Assembly: GCA_900323505.1 (NCBI GenBank)
Contig: OOIN01000017.1
Span: forward strand, 372,001 to 436,000
DNA length: 64,000 nucleotides
Direction of reading: 5' to 3'
Source of the DNA: Ustilago trichophora
Taxonomy: Eukaryota > Basidiomycota > Ustilaginomycetes > Ustilaginales > Ustilaginaceae
Shown here: positions 53,019 to 62,603 of the stretch, in pieces
How positions within the stretch are numbered: the stretch's first letter is position 1
Layout: each line of letters begins with the position of its first letter
The notes under the pieces: model-generated
The model's database searches: none
Told to the model about the DNA's origin: nothing
What the model saw: only the letters and a program-made list of their open reading frames with translations
Position numbers and translations under genes: made by a program

Positions 53019-53024
53019 TGATAA
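53019..53024 (+). promoter_or_regulatory. GATA site (TGATAA)
   Basis: Second TGATAA, ~925 bases upstream of the hapX-like ATG, opposite orientation to the first. Confidence 0.3.
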
Positions 53025-54158
53025 ATCTTTTTGGTTCCAGCCGAATCCGCTCTAGCCCTTGTCCATCCGACGCTTCCCATTGGCCCATCACTCAGAACGC
53101 ATTCCCTTTTCAAATAGTTCGGCCGCTGCTGGTGATAGTTGATGGATCCGATCACCTGATCCTGCCACTCACCATAGACTGCGCTCTTGATTTGCGCCAG
53201 ACACAGTCATCTCTGCAATGCTAAACTCGCTTGTTCTCGGACGATGTGGCCGGATTATTCAGCTAATTCATGCTGAAAAGGAAGCAGATCATGAGCTCTT
53301 CCACCTCTATATCGAGAGCCTCAGGTCAAAGCGAGTTCCAGGGCGCTCTGAGAAGAATCATCTGGAGCTATCTGATGCCGATCTTTTGTCCGACAACACT
53401 ATTTAAACGAACAGGGATGTTCAGTATAGAGGTCTAACAGCCCACGCTCTCTGCCTGCGTTGAACTTCGCTCTCCATCGATTGTCGCCCTTCGATCCTGA
53501 ATCTACACTGTAAGTTACACATGAATCTTGGCCTCCCTCCCCCGCATCGCTTCATTACCATGACACATACCCGGTCGTCAACATATGCAAAGACTGAAGC
53601 GACGTCATCCTCTAAGCGAAGCGGCGGCTAGCGTCGACACACCGGCCCCGGCTGTAAAATCGATCCGGTAGCCGGCTGGTAACCAGTGTCGGCCATAAAC
53701 GCCTTGAAATCCGAATTTTCCTTTCACTCTTTTCTCCGTCTCGGCCACTGGGCTCAACAACGACGAATTTCCGGCCGTGAGATGTTAATTCTTCGCCTCC
53801 CTGTATTCCCTCACGACGCGATTCGTTCCGTACTTCGGAAAGATTCGGTCTTGGATATCAGTTTGGCGGTGCTGCAAGGGAAAGTTTCGTAAGTGACCGA
53901 TGTGCATGCCACGTTTTGTTCGCTGCTTGAATCGATATCGACATCGATGATCACGCAGTAGCATGCTTTTGGCTGTGAAGATCGAGATGCTTGCACGATC
54001 TCTCTACCTTGGTATTGATGTCAGGTCACGAATGTCGACGGGATCAAGAGTCCGAGTCAAGATAGGCGAGGATGCTAGAAAGAGGTGAGACCGGCGGGGC
54101 GTACCGAATACAGTAGCGAGAAGGGATAGGGAAGAGAGAGAGGGAAGGAGGAGATTTT

Positions 54159-54159
<1 letters not shown>

Positions 54160-54201
<42 letters not shown>
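54160..54201. repeat. T42 homopolymer
   Basis: 42 consecutive T. It could be a nucleosome-free tract, a retroposon-type tail on the minus strand or a sequencing-uncertain run. Confidence 0.9.
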
Positions 54202-54205
<4 letters not shown>

Positions 54206-55104
54206 AAAGCCGGATATTGGACCAATGGTGTAGCCGGTTAGATTTGCTCACATCAGCATCCATTACACCATCTTGACCTTGCCCATTCTCATGACTTTCG
54301 CATTCACACCGCATTCATTGCTCTGAGAAGCGCCCTTAGCATTCATAGACTTGCGCAGGCAATGGCCTTGAGATTCGAGTCAAGCTCTACAAGGGGGAGG
54401 AGCAAGGACAAGGTGATACCACGGAGATTCGGAAACAAGTTTGTGTGAGTCAGATTTTTTATGTTTAGGCAATTGAATGAATGCGTCTGCTGTACAGTAG
54501 ATTCGGACAATTCTTTAGAGTTGAGTTGAAAGCCACTACGCCCGTCTTTCGCGGCTATCAGGCTGAAAGAAGAGGAATGCTGAGCAAAACTGATGATCCA
54601 CGTCGTGCAGCTTCTGTGGTGTGGTGTGGTGTGAAATTACTCAAAATCGGAGGATGCGGACGCGACGGTCCACGGACTTGTGTATACTGTACTGTAAGTG
54701 ATGGCGTGCGTGGAATGATTTGGCAATTTCGCCGGAATGCGTTTTTCATGTCAAAGGGTCTGACCGGAAAAAATTGAGGTCAAAGTCCGGGAATCATCTT
54801 TGCCGCTCAGCGCCACGCTCACCTACTCGCACAGCGCGGATCGTCATGTCCAACCGCTCTCACGTCAAAAAGCCACCATAAACCCAAATGACTCACGGAC
54901 TTTACCTCCTTCTCCACTCACCATAGCACACATCACATCCCATGACTGGAAGAGCTTGACTTATACGCGACTCTGACACTCGGGCACTCCTTGTCACTTG
55001 ACCACATTTTGACACTTCAACCACCTATCTCCACATCAACACTAGTGACTCCACAACTTGTCATACCCTATCACACGAGCCATCGTACATACACTCAGCC
55101 AGGC

Positions 55105-55114
55105 ATATATACAC
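55105..55114 (+). promoter_or_regulatory. TATA box of the His/Ser-rich gene
   Basis: ATATATACAC, ~80 bases before the ATG at 55185. Confidence 0.5.
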
Positions 55115-55184
55115 CACAGACTACCCCACAAGCATCTACAGACTACCCCACTCTCCAACATCTCTACCAACAAGCTTGCACACC

Positions 55185-55874
55185 ATGCCATATCAGTACC
55201 TCACATTCAGCGATCTCTACGAGGAAGAGGTACGCTCTTCTGCCCCCTCATCACCCGTCATGGGGGCCTCTGCATCACCATCACTATCGCCCGTCTTCCT
55301 GCTGCCCACCTCTTCCCCATCTCACGCTAGCACATCATTTCGTCACCACCATATCCCAATGTCTTCGCACGACTCGCATCGTCACCACCACCACTACCTC
55401 TCCCACTCTCATTCCCATCGTCGGGCGAGGAGGGATGTACATGACCATTCTACACTCCAAACCTACACTTCAGACTCGGACGATGTAGCCTCTCCCACCT
55501 CTGCCTCTTCCTCTTCCTCTTCCACATCCACATCATCCTCTCTGCATCTTGACTTCCTCCGTGTTTTCAAGCGCAAAGCATCACTCAAGTCCAAAAAGTC
55601 TCACGCATCGGACTCGGCATTCTCTACACCAGCATCCTCCCGTCGATCTTCTTTCACTTCGCATGGTTTTGCATCGCTTCACCCCGTCTCTGCTGCCTCG
55701 AGCGCAAATACATCCCCCGCAATCTCGAGGCAGGTTACTAAGATGAGCGATTACGAGGCTATGGTTCAGAAAACTGTCAGGGCCGAAGAACAGGACGAAC
55801 AGAACAGGCAGAGGGAATTGCAAGCGTATTTCAATCAGGCTGCTGAGACTGGGCTCTCGCTTAGGAGGTTTTAG
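55185..55874 (+). CDS. Unknown His/Ser-rich small protein
   Basis: 229 aa. The ATG at 55185 (M-P-Y-Q-Y-L-T-F) follows a TATA box and a CA-rich leader; the frame's TTG at 55176 is ignored. I do not recognise the family. Residues ~55-85 are histidine-rich (H-H-H-H-Y-L-S-H-S-H-S-H), followed by an acidic/Ser stretch and a basic block (F-K-R-K-A-S-L-K-S-K-K). The end is a charged helix (M-S-D-Y-E-A-M-V-Q-K-T-V-R-A-E-E) with a conserved look, ending L-S-L-R-R-F. No signal peptide or membrane segment. Confidence 0.6.
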   Translation: MPYQYLTFSDLYEEEVRSSAPSSPVMGASASPSLSPVFLLPTSSPSHASTSFRHHHIPMSSHDSHRHHHHYLSHSHSHRRARRDVHDHSTLQTYTSDSDDVASPTSASSSSSSTSTSSSLHLDFLRVFKRKASLKSKKSHASDSAFSTPASSRRSSFTSHGFASLHPVSAASSANTSPAISRQVTKMSDYEAMVQKTVRAEEQDEQNRQRELQAYFNQAAETGLSLRRF

Positions 55875-56294
55875 GCACCGCAACATACGATATTGAATAG
55901 GATGGATTATATGATACCCCCCATAACAGACCCACTATCTTCTAGTCGGTTCGACATGTATTTGTACAACACATACAACACACACACCACTACTTAGTAC
56001 CCCTTTTTATAATAGCATATCGGGGCCCGCCTTATGCGGTCCCTTTTGAAAGAAATCTGACAGCAGTCTGTGAAAGCGAGCTCTCAAAGTGTCTGTATAT
56101 GTGCACAGTATTCAGATGGCTTCCGTCGGCTCTAGTTCTGCTGTTGTAGATTGCCGCTCCTGACGAGCCTCACAACGCGTTATTGCACTGAAGACAGTTT
56201 CTTTAATCTCACACAGCCAAACAGAGATATACAGTAGAACGTTTAAAGTGACTTGTCATTATCTTGAAACAACTGTCATTTCCTCTACTCGACT
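55875..56294. other. Intergenic, convergent 3' ends
   Basis: 3' flanks of the His/Ser-rich gene and the 3-hydroxyisobutyrate dehydrogenase gene; nothing else seen. Confidence 0.5.
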
Positions 56295-57395
56295 TTACAC
56301 CTGCTCCCGACCTCCCTTGAATTCCTCCCTACCAAGAGCAGCACTTAAAGCCTTGAAAGCGACCGCAAAGTCCTTATCCTTGTACTCCTCGTTGCCACCC
56401 AAGGCCTCATAGATACTGCTCGTCAGCTGACCCAACGGCGTCGGAACACCTTCCAGTTTCGCCGTGTTCATCGCGAGCTTCAGATCTTTGGCCATGAGTC
56501 TAGCTGCAAATCCGCCTTCATAGTCTCTGTCTGCGGGTGGGCTGTACTTTGTGCCTTCCAAAGCTCCTGGGCAAGGGTTGTTGACCTCTGAAGACCAGCA
56601 TTTTCCGGTGGAGGTGTTGATAATACCTGCCAAAACGGAGGGGGGAAGACCGTGGGCGGTTCCGAGGAGCATTGCTTCGGTGACACCAAGCATAGAAATA
56701 CCAAGAAGCAGGTTGTTGGCAATTTTGGCGATCAGACCGTTGCCATTTTTGCCGCAGTGGATGGCTCGGCTTCCCATCATGGCGAGGTAGGGTTCGGCCG
56801 CTGCGAAGGTCTCGCTAGAGTTGGAGCCGACCATGAAACTCAGGGTGCCTGCATTTGCTCCGACCACACCGCCAGAGACGGGCGCATCGATCATGTCAAA
56901 TGCGCCGTTGGAGTTGGCGTTCTTGATGATGTTTGCAGTTTCGATAGCTACGGCAGGGTCGAGAGTTGTACCGTCGATACAGAGCGTTTGTGCTTGCGGG
57001 TCTTCAGCAGAGGCGGATTTGAACGACTCGAGTCCATCCAGAATTCCGTTCTCATGGGTGTACACGGATTGCACCTGCGGCGAAGAGGGGAGCATGGTGA
57101 CAATGGTTCCTGACAACTTGGCGATTCCTGCGGGAGAGGAGGCGGCAAGGATGTTACGGTTCGGGTGGACCGAGGTATGCGCAGTAAGGAAGCGTGTGAT
57201 AGACTGCTCGAAGGTGTCATGGACAACAAAGGTGACCGCGGGGTCCGGGTTGGCAGCCAGAGTCTTGGTCAGAAGGTTGTTAGCCATCTCCTTGCCCATA
57301 GCGCCGAGACCGATGAAGCCGATCGTTTTGCTTCGATCGTGTGGGGCGCATTTGCGAAGCGTGTGCTTGAACATGAGTCTAGTTGAGGGCAACAT
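56295..57395 (-). CDS. 3-hydroxyisobutyrate dehydrogenase, mitochondrial
   Basis: 366 aa from the ATG at 57395 (M-L-P-S-T-R-L), whose basic start resembles a mitochondrial presequence; an in-frame ATG at 57575 would add 60 residues. NAD(P)-binding: I-G-F-I-G-L-G-A-M-G-K-E-M-A. Substrate motif: D-A-P-V-S-G-G-V-V-G-A-N-A-G-T-L. Catalytic Lys lies in G-N-G-L-I-A-K-I-A-N-N-L. The length is near the family norm, with ~20 extra residues around N-N-P-C-P-G. The enzyme oxidises 3-hydroxyisobutyrate to methylmalonate semialdehyde in valine breakdown. Confidence 0.92.
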   Translation of the reverse strand: MLPSTRLMFKHTLRKCAPHDRSKTIGFIGLGAMGKEMANNLLTKTLAANPDPAVTFVVHDTFEQSITRFLTAHTSVHPNRNILAASSPAGIAKLSGTIVTMLPSSPQVQSVYTHENGILDGLESFKSASAEDPQAQTLCIDGTTLDPAVAIETANIIKNANSNGAFDMIDAPVSGGVVGANAGTLSFMVGSNSSETFAAAEPYLAMMGSRAIHCGKNGNGLIAKIANNLLLGISMLGVTEAMLLGTAHGLPPSVLAGIINTSTGKCWSSEVNNPCPGALEGTKYSPPADRDYEGGFAARLMAKDLKLAMNTAKLEGVPTPLGQLTSSIYEALGGNEEYKDKDFAVAFKALSAALGREEFKGGREQV

Positions 57396-57842
57396 CGTGA
57401 GTTCAAGTCTTGAGAAAAGAGAAATTGTTGATGAATGGTGTTGGGAGGATGAGAACAACGATGGGGAAAGAGGAAAGGAAGAAAATGGTAACGCGGGGTC
57501 GACGCCCAGACCGCCTCTTCGGACGCTGTGCAGTGATGTTGGTGTTTCGGTCAAAAATGCGGGGAATACGACCATCGCGCTGTGCTGCCCCAATTTTTGG
57601 TGTCGATCCTAAAACCGACCTCCGCAAAAACTAAGCCGGAAGGAATTTCCCCCTCATCACCGCACAACGTTCGGATTTGGCGGTCTGCTTTTTCTCACAC
57701 GTAGCGTCGCCATCGTCTTTTGCACACAAACTTCTCCATCCCTACACCCATGTCTACTTGCCGTCTCCAAGAAAAGAATCAGCGCACACATTCTTCACAC
57801 GATGATTGACCATCCATGAATCTATGATTGCCTTTCATCTAA
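57396..57842. other. Intergenic
   Basis: Promoter of the dehydrogenase gene and the 3' end of the next minus-strand gene; no gene seen. Confidence 0.5.
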
Positions 57843-60035
57843 CTACTCGCGCTCTACACCCTCCACAACCTTTTTCCTCTGCTTACTCCCTGTGCTCTTG
57901 ATCGACACCCCTGCCGCATTCCTCTCTTTGGCTCTCAATCGTTGTCTGTCCCTTTCACTCATGCCTCTCTGTTCGTCCACTTTTCGCCGGATCCTCGCCT
58001 CTTCTTCCCTGACAATGTCTTTACCCATCACATATTGTCTGAAACCCTGCCTCAAGTTGAGGAAACCTTTCCGAAACCAGCCCATGTTCATGAGCTCGTG
58101 CTGATCCTGCACGCGCAATTCTTCCCGAAGTCGCTCCTCTCGTTGGCGCCGGGCTCGAGCTGCAACAGTCAGGAATTCGTCCGTGATGAATGCTTCGCTG
58201 GTGTTGTTGAGTGCGTAGGTGGGAATGCCAGTCGGGGAGGCTTTATCTGAGCTTCCACGAGCAAAGTCAGGGAAGAGCGAGGAGAAGGGAACAGAAGATG
58301 GATCGACGGAGGCTGATTTGATACCAAGCCCGTCAGCCGTCAGGTTTGTTGCAGAGGTCATGCCGTCACCGCTCGGTTTATTGAGCGAAGCCGAGGCGGC
58401 GGCAGAGGCAGCTGCAGCAGCTACAGCTGCGCGATTCGCCTGCAGTCGGGCAAGCGCTTCACTGCGCTGCACCATGAATCGATATGCTTGATCCTGAAAC
58501 GGTCGGAAAAGGTGACAGAGCCACTCATGAACAACATTGAAGTCATTACCGTTGCTGAGGAAGACTGCCGCTGCATAGGCTTCAAACATGTCTGCGTCTC
58601 GTTTGATGAGGAGTGGCAAACGTGCTTTCTCTTCATCTGTTTCCACCGCATTCCCTACCTTGCTCTGTCTCCTATTGTCGGCCTCCATATCACCGTCCTC
58701 CTCGTAATCAGGGTTTTGCGCTTTACGCAATTCTCTTCTGAGGTCATCTCTGCGTGCCGCCAATCCGCATTCTTGGAAGAGCAGCGCGAGAAAATTATTC
58801 TGTGTCGGGTAGTTCGACAGCCTCGTCAGCGATCCTTCGTTGACGTCTGGATACGAGAGATATGCCAGCAGCCGGGAGGACATGTTGACGATCGAATCTC
58901 CCAGCTGCTCCAATCGTTCGTGATCTTCTAGGTCGTAGTCTTCTACGAGGTCGTCGAATACAAACCCGTTGTCGTCCTCTTGGCCCAATTCACTTTCAGA
59001 TGCGCCTTCTACCTCTCCCAGATCTTCTGTGGAAGAACTCATGTGTCGGCGGCCGGAGATCTCTTTAGTCAGACCGAGAGAGAGCACTTCCAACCATTTA
59101 TCCTTCACCTGGGGGATTTCCTTTCCCCAGGCCTCTGGATCAGGACCGAGGTTGAGCCACACAGCATCTTTTCCCTCGATATCCTTCGGTGGCACACCTT
59201 CTGGATAAGGATAGAAGAAGGATTCGTCTTCGTCGACGATACCCCGCTCTCGAGCTTCGCGGATGGCGTGGAAGATGACGCGCGCTTGCGATTCCATTCG
59301 CTCGGATTTGGTCATCGCCGGCGATGTGAGTGAGTGAACCTTCTTGTGCGTAGCTTTTGCTGACGTATCCAAGTTGCTGGCGTTTGAGATTGATGGCGCG
59401 GGTTGATTGTCCATTGCTCTAAAGCTTGCAAAGTCGCCCTCCTGTAGTGGCTGGGATTCGGGCGCAGTCCCGAATCCGGAGAGCAAGGATGAGATATGAC
59501 TTCGAAAGAGGGACCCACTCCATCCAGCTGTCGGGTTCGTTCCATCTCCCGCTTGAGTTTGGGACCGCCAACGATTCAACTCTTGTTGCTGCGCCTTTGT
59601 ACGAGCCGACGCTCCGTCTACTGCGTCAAGGACATGTTTGACTTTGAGGATTGGCGGCGCACGTGCGGGTAATGACTCGCTATTTGTTTCTCCAAAGCTG
59701 GAGCTGGTAGTCTCGTGGGCCACTGCTTCGGTTTTTGCTCTCGCCTTGGCCTCTTTTGCTATGCGATCCTCTTCGTGCCTTTGTCGTGCTTTGAGGGCTT
59801 TGCGTGCTCGTTTCCCTAACTTTGGTGCTTCGTCTGTGAAGCTGTCTGGGCCAGAAGATGTGCGTTCCTCTTGAGACGCGTCATCCTGGACTCGAGCATC
59901 AGTACGACTGGAGGAAGCGAAACTCCTCGAGGCGACGATCCTGCTGGTCGATGGTGTAGAACAATACTTTGTTGAAGCGGGAAGCACTGAGCACCGTGAG
60001 AAGCGCACGGCCGACGCGGCATACGACAGCGACAT
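57843..60035 (-). CDS. RNase III-fold protein, probably mitochondrial (mL57/MrpL15-like)
   Basis: 730 aa, ATG at 60035. The N-terminus is Ser/Arg/Ala-rich without acids for ~45 residues, like a mitochondrial presequence. Residues ~371-510 form an RNase III domain. H-E-R-L-E-Q-L-G-D-S keeps the Glu/Asp of the signature, and the second half has K-R-D-A-D-M-F-E-A-Y-A-A-A-V-F with its Asp and Glu. The surrounding regions are long, charged and Ser-rich. Yeast MrpL15 is a mitochondrial ribosomal protein with this fold. No dsRNA-binding domain is visible, which favours a ribosomal or RNA-processing role over a Dicer-like one. The domain call is firm; the exact family is an inference. Confidence 0.75.
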   Translation of the reverse strand: MSLSYAASAVRFSRCSVLPASTKYCSTPSTSRIVASRSFASSSRTDARVQDDASQEERTSSGPDSFTDEAPKLGKRARKALKARQRHEEDRIAKEAKARAKTEAVAHETTSSSFGETNSESLPARAPPILKVKHVLDAVDGASARTKAQQQELNRWRSQTQAGDGTNPTAGWSGSLFRSHISSLLSGFGTAPESQPLQEGDFASFRAMDNQPAPSISNASNLDTSAKATHKKVHSLTSPAMTKSERMESQARVIFHAIREARERGIVDEDESFFYPYPEGVPPKDIEGKDAVWLNLGPDPEAWGKEIPQVKDKWLEVLSLGLTKEISGRRHMSSSTEDLGEVEGASESELGQEDDNGFVFDDLVEDYDLEDHERLEQLGDSIVNMSSRLLAYLSYPDVNEGSLTRLSNYPTQNNFLALLFQECGLAARRDDLRRELRKAQNPDYEEDGDMEADNRRQSKVGNAVETDEEKARLPLLIKRDADMFEAYAAAVFLSNGNDFNVVHEWLCHLFRPFQDQAYRFMVQRSEALARLQANRAAVAAAAASAAASASLNKPSGDGMTSATNLTADGLGIKSASVDPSSVPFSSLFPDFARGSSDKASPTGIPTYALNNTSEAFITDEFLTVAARARRQREERLREELRVQDQHELMNMGWFRKGFLNLRQGFRQYVMGKDIVREEEARIRRKVDEQRGMSERDRQRLRAKERNAAGVSIKSTGSKQRKKVVEGVERE

Positions 60036-60526
60036 GGAGTGGTCAGAGAAGCTGCAAATCTGCTCGCGGTCACAAAGACATGCTTCGTTGATGGTTTACC
60101 GGTGATGGAAGTGATGGAAGGGAGAATGGGAGAATATCAGCGTTGAGGAGTGTCAAGATCGACCTCGGTGACTAATTTTGGGCGGGAAAGCGCACATCCG
60201 AGCCTCCACTCAAACAGCGTCATTTCCCTTTCTTCTGACATGCTGCATTGCACCTGCATGATCTTCTCATCTCTATAAATCGGGTGCTGTTCAGCTACAG
60301 ATCGGGCGAGATGAAGTGGCTTCACCTCTTCAACGACGGCAAGCGACAACGAGTCCCACATCCTGAGCCACTTTTGCAACGGAGATGAAGTGCCAGGTGG
60401 GAGCAAAACTTGAGCGGCTGCTGTAGGCATAGGCTGAGTGGGACCACTCGATCACAGAAACAAGGCTTCACTTTGGACCACCATCATCAGCATCACCACA
60501 TTCTTTTCCACACACAGGCAGGCACG
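60036..60526. other. Divergent intergenic region
   Basis: Promoters of the RNase III-fold gene and the secreted protein gene. Short CAT-rich leader before 60527; no other gene seen. Confidence 0.5.
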
Positions 60527-61317
60527 ATGTTGAGCATCGGATCTTGCCATCTATTCGTATTGCTGATACTTCTTCTGTCGTTCTCTGGTAGTCATGCCAC
60601 GCAACATAAACGAGCCGTTCCCTTCACCAGCGCCAGTCTGCACAAGCGCAATCTCGGTGGCCAATTTAAAGACTGGTATTTGAGCAAGATGACCAAAAAC
60701 TACTTTTGCACCGACACTGGTCGTCTCGTTCCCGTTGACCCCGAGACGGGGCATATGCTTCTCAAAGGCCTCCGAAAACGTGATTTCCTCGACACCCTTT
60801 TGGGCCATACGCACGAGACCGAAAAAGGACTTTGCAGGCACGGTAAGTGTCCCTTTCTCTCTCTCAGCCATTCTTCCTTGTCATTCGTGTGATGCGCATA
60901 TTCTGATCAAACCCTACACTGTTGTGTGAGACCGTCGGTATGCTTTCGTGTGGAACAGCATCTTGGATTCTGCTCGAGAATTGGTCGCAGCCGATCCCGG
61001 TGACGCAATTCTTGGCACAGTATCCATGGATGTATGTCGACGAACGAGGCCAGGCGCGATTGAAACCAGACTACCTAGAATGGCTCGAGCAGCAGGCGGC
61101 CGCTCGCGCTGCCAATCCAGCAGCCGCAGCAGCTCCAGGAGGACAGATGAGAACTGCTCCAGATGGAACCTACACCGGCGGACAGGTGCAGGATGGAGGA
61201 GTAGGATATGTCCCGCCGTCATATCTCAACACTGGTGCGGGCATGGGTACGACGTCGGGCTTAGGTCAGACCGGATTTGGTAATGGTATAACGGCCGGTA
61301 CTGCTGCGCACGTTTGA
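60527..61317 (+). CDS. Secreted protein of unknown function, two exons
   Basis: Exon 1 is 60527-60842, the intron is 60843-60958 (116 bp, GTAAGT...AACAG) and exon 2 is 60959-61317; 224 aa. The ATG at 60527 gives a strong signal peptide ending near G-S-H-A-T. Lys-Arg pairs shortly after (H-K-R-A-V and H-K-R-N-L) suggest Kex2 trimming. The conserved-looking core contains Y-F-C-T-D-T-G-R-L-V-P-V-D-P, then G-L-C-R-H across the splice to A-S-W-I-L-L-E-N-W, and Y-P-W-M-Y-V-D-E-R-G-Q. Two cysteines flank the first half. The tail is Ala-, Gly- and Gln-rich. Family not recognised. It is convergent with the cyclophilin gene. Confidence 0.72.
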
Positions 61318-61520
61318 GCGGTTGTTGTTGCTTCTTGTTCAGCACCCAGCACTTGGCAGAGTTAATAGCCTTTTGGGCGGGTGGCAACGTCAGTGCTGGA
61401 ACGTCGCGACGATCGATCAGCGTGCTCCCTTGTTTGCCCCTTCCACATGCTCTGCGGAGCAATCCTCGCAATGCATCTCATTCTTTTTGTTTGACGCGAG
61501 CATTCATATTGAGAATGAAA

Positions 61521-62113
61521 TCACTTGCCGATAGCCTTCATCGCAATGGGATTGGCATGGACGGTTACCCCCGTCATCCTAATCTCACTCGTCGGTCGAT
61601 TCTTTGCATCCACGGGCACTACCTCCATGGCATCCAGCGTACCGCCATCCTCTGCCCCATCGATGACTTTACCGATGATCGTGTATTTGCCGTCCAAATG
61701 CGGTTGTTTGCCGTAAGTGATAAAGAACTGAGCCTTGTTGGTATCTGGCCCGGCGTTGGCGCAAGCGACGATGCCGCGTCGGTCGAATTTGAGCGTGGAC
61801 CTGATCTCGTCTGCAAAGGGTTTCCCCCAGATGGATTGCCCACCTTTCCCTGTTCCCGTAGGGTCGCCTGTCTGGATCATGAAGGACTTGATGTTGCGAT
61901 GCCATTTTACGTCGTTGTACGTGCCTGCGGCGCAATGGCCGAGAAAGTTTTCAGCGGCGCGCGGGGTGACATCGCAAAACACTTCGATCTGTAGTCGTTT
62001 GGATAACGTGTACAATGCTGAGTGCGCTGTTCAAAACAAATGCGTGTAAGATAGCATGGGCGGAGGAAGCTTACCTTGATGTCACCCAGAGTAGTGTGGA
62101 GGGTGACCGACAT
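61521..62113 (-). CDS. Cyclophilin-type peptidyl-prolyl isomerase (PPIL3/Cyp10-like), two exons
   Basis: Exon 1 is 62113-62075, the intron is 62074-61989 (86 bp, GTAAG...ACAG) and exon 2 is 61988-61521; 168 aa. The splice joins G-D-I-K to I-E-V-F-C-D. The start M-S-V-T-L-H-T-T-L-G-D-I-K is typical of PPIL3. The active site has W-H-R-N-I (catalytic Arg44), F-M-I-Q-T-G-D-P and A-Q-F-F-I-T-Y. The cyclosporin-contacting Trp is replaced by His (Q-P-H-L-D-G-K), as in several spliceosomal cyclophilins. The protein is a single domain without targeting sequence. In other organisms PPIL3 is found with the spliceosome. Confidence 0.92.
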
Positions 62114-62603
62114 GATTGCACGCTGAAGCGGGATCCTTTGGCCGCTTTAGCGATTGTGCGCACTTTTTACCGCGGATGATGTGCTCGGCAGCAAAGTGTG
62201 GTCTTGCGGTGAGATGGCGAGAGGGGATGAGAATGAGAATGAAGAGGCAAGGCAAGGATGGACCCTTGAGAAAGTTAGAAGAAAGCAATCCAGTCGTAGA
62301 AGCTCGCGATTTCCGACTTCCGCTTCTTGCTCTACACTCCACTTTGTGCGAGTCGTGTCGTGTGTGTACAGTACGCCAAATCGGAGAAAAGCAACGCAGC
62401 AGAAAGGCAGCAATGGTACGCTTTATTTTATTTTCGGTTAAGTTTGCCGAACAAACTGCGCCAAGAATCAACTCTGGACGCACAGACTGAAAAGGTTGCA
62501 CAGCTTTACAATCTCTTGCCGACTCGTCATCTTTCGCTTCCATCAGCCTTATCACTATCATCGTTTTGATAGTAGTACCGACCCGAAAGTAAGGCCGACA
62601 ACC
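62114..62603. other. Divergent intergenic region
   Basis: Promoters of the cyclophilin and Hua1-like genes. GTACAGTAC lies at 62367. No gene seen. Confidence 0.5.

Larger units (their letters stand above)
52094..55104. other. Long upstream region of the hapX-like gene
   Basis: About 3 kb without a convincing gene. TGATAA-type GATA sites lie at 52508 (minus) and 53019 (plus). A T42 homopolymer lies at 54160-54201. Short open frames show no domains. Confidence 0.5.

Noticed and set aside
54216..54385. tRNA-like GGTGTAGCCGGTTAGA segment with a distant T-loop-like GATTCGAGTC
   Set aside because: No acceptor pairing, no anticodon stem and spacing of ~150 bases; at best a tRNA-derived fragment.
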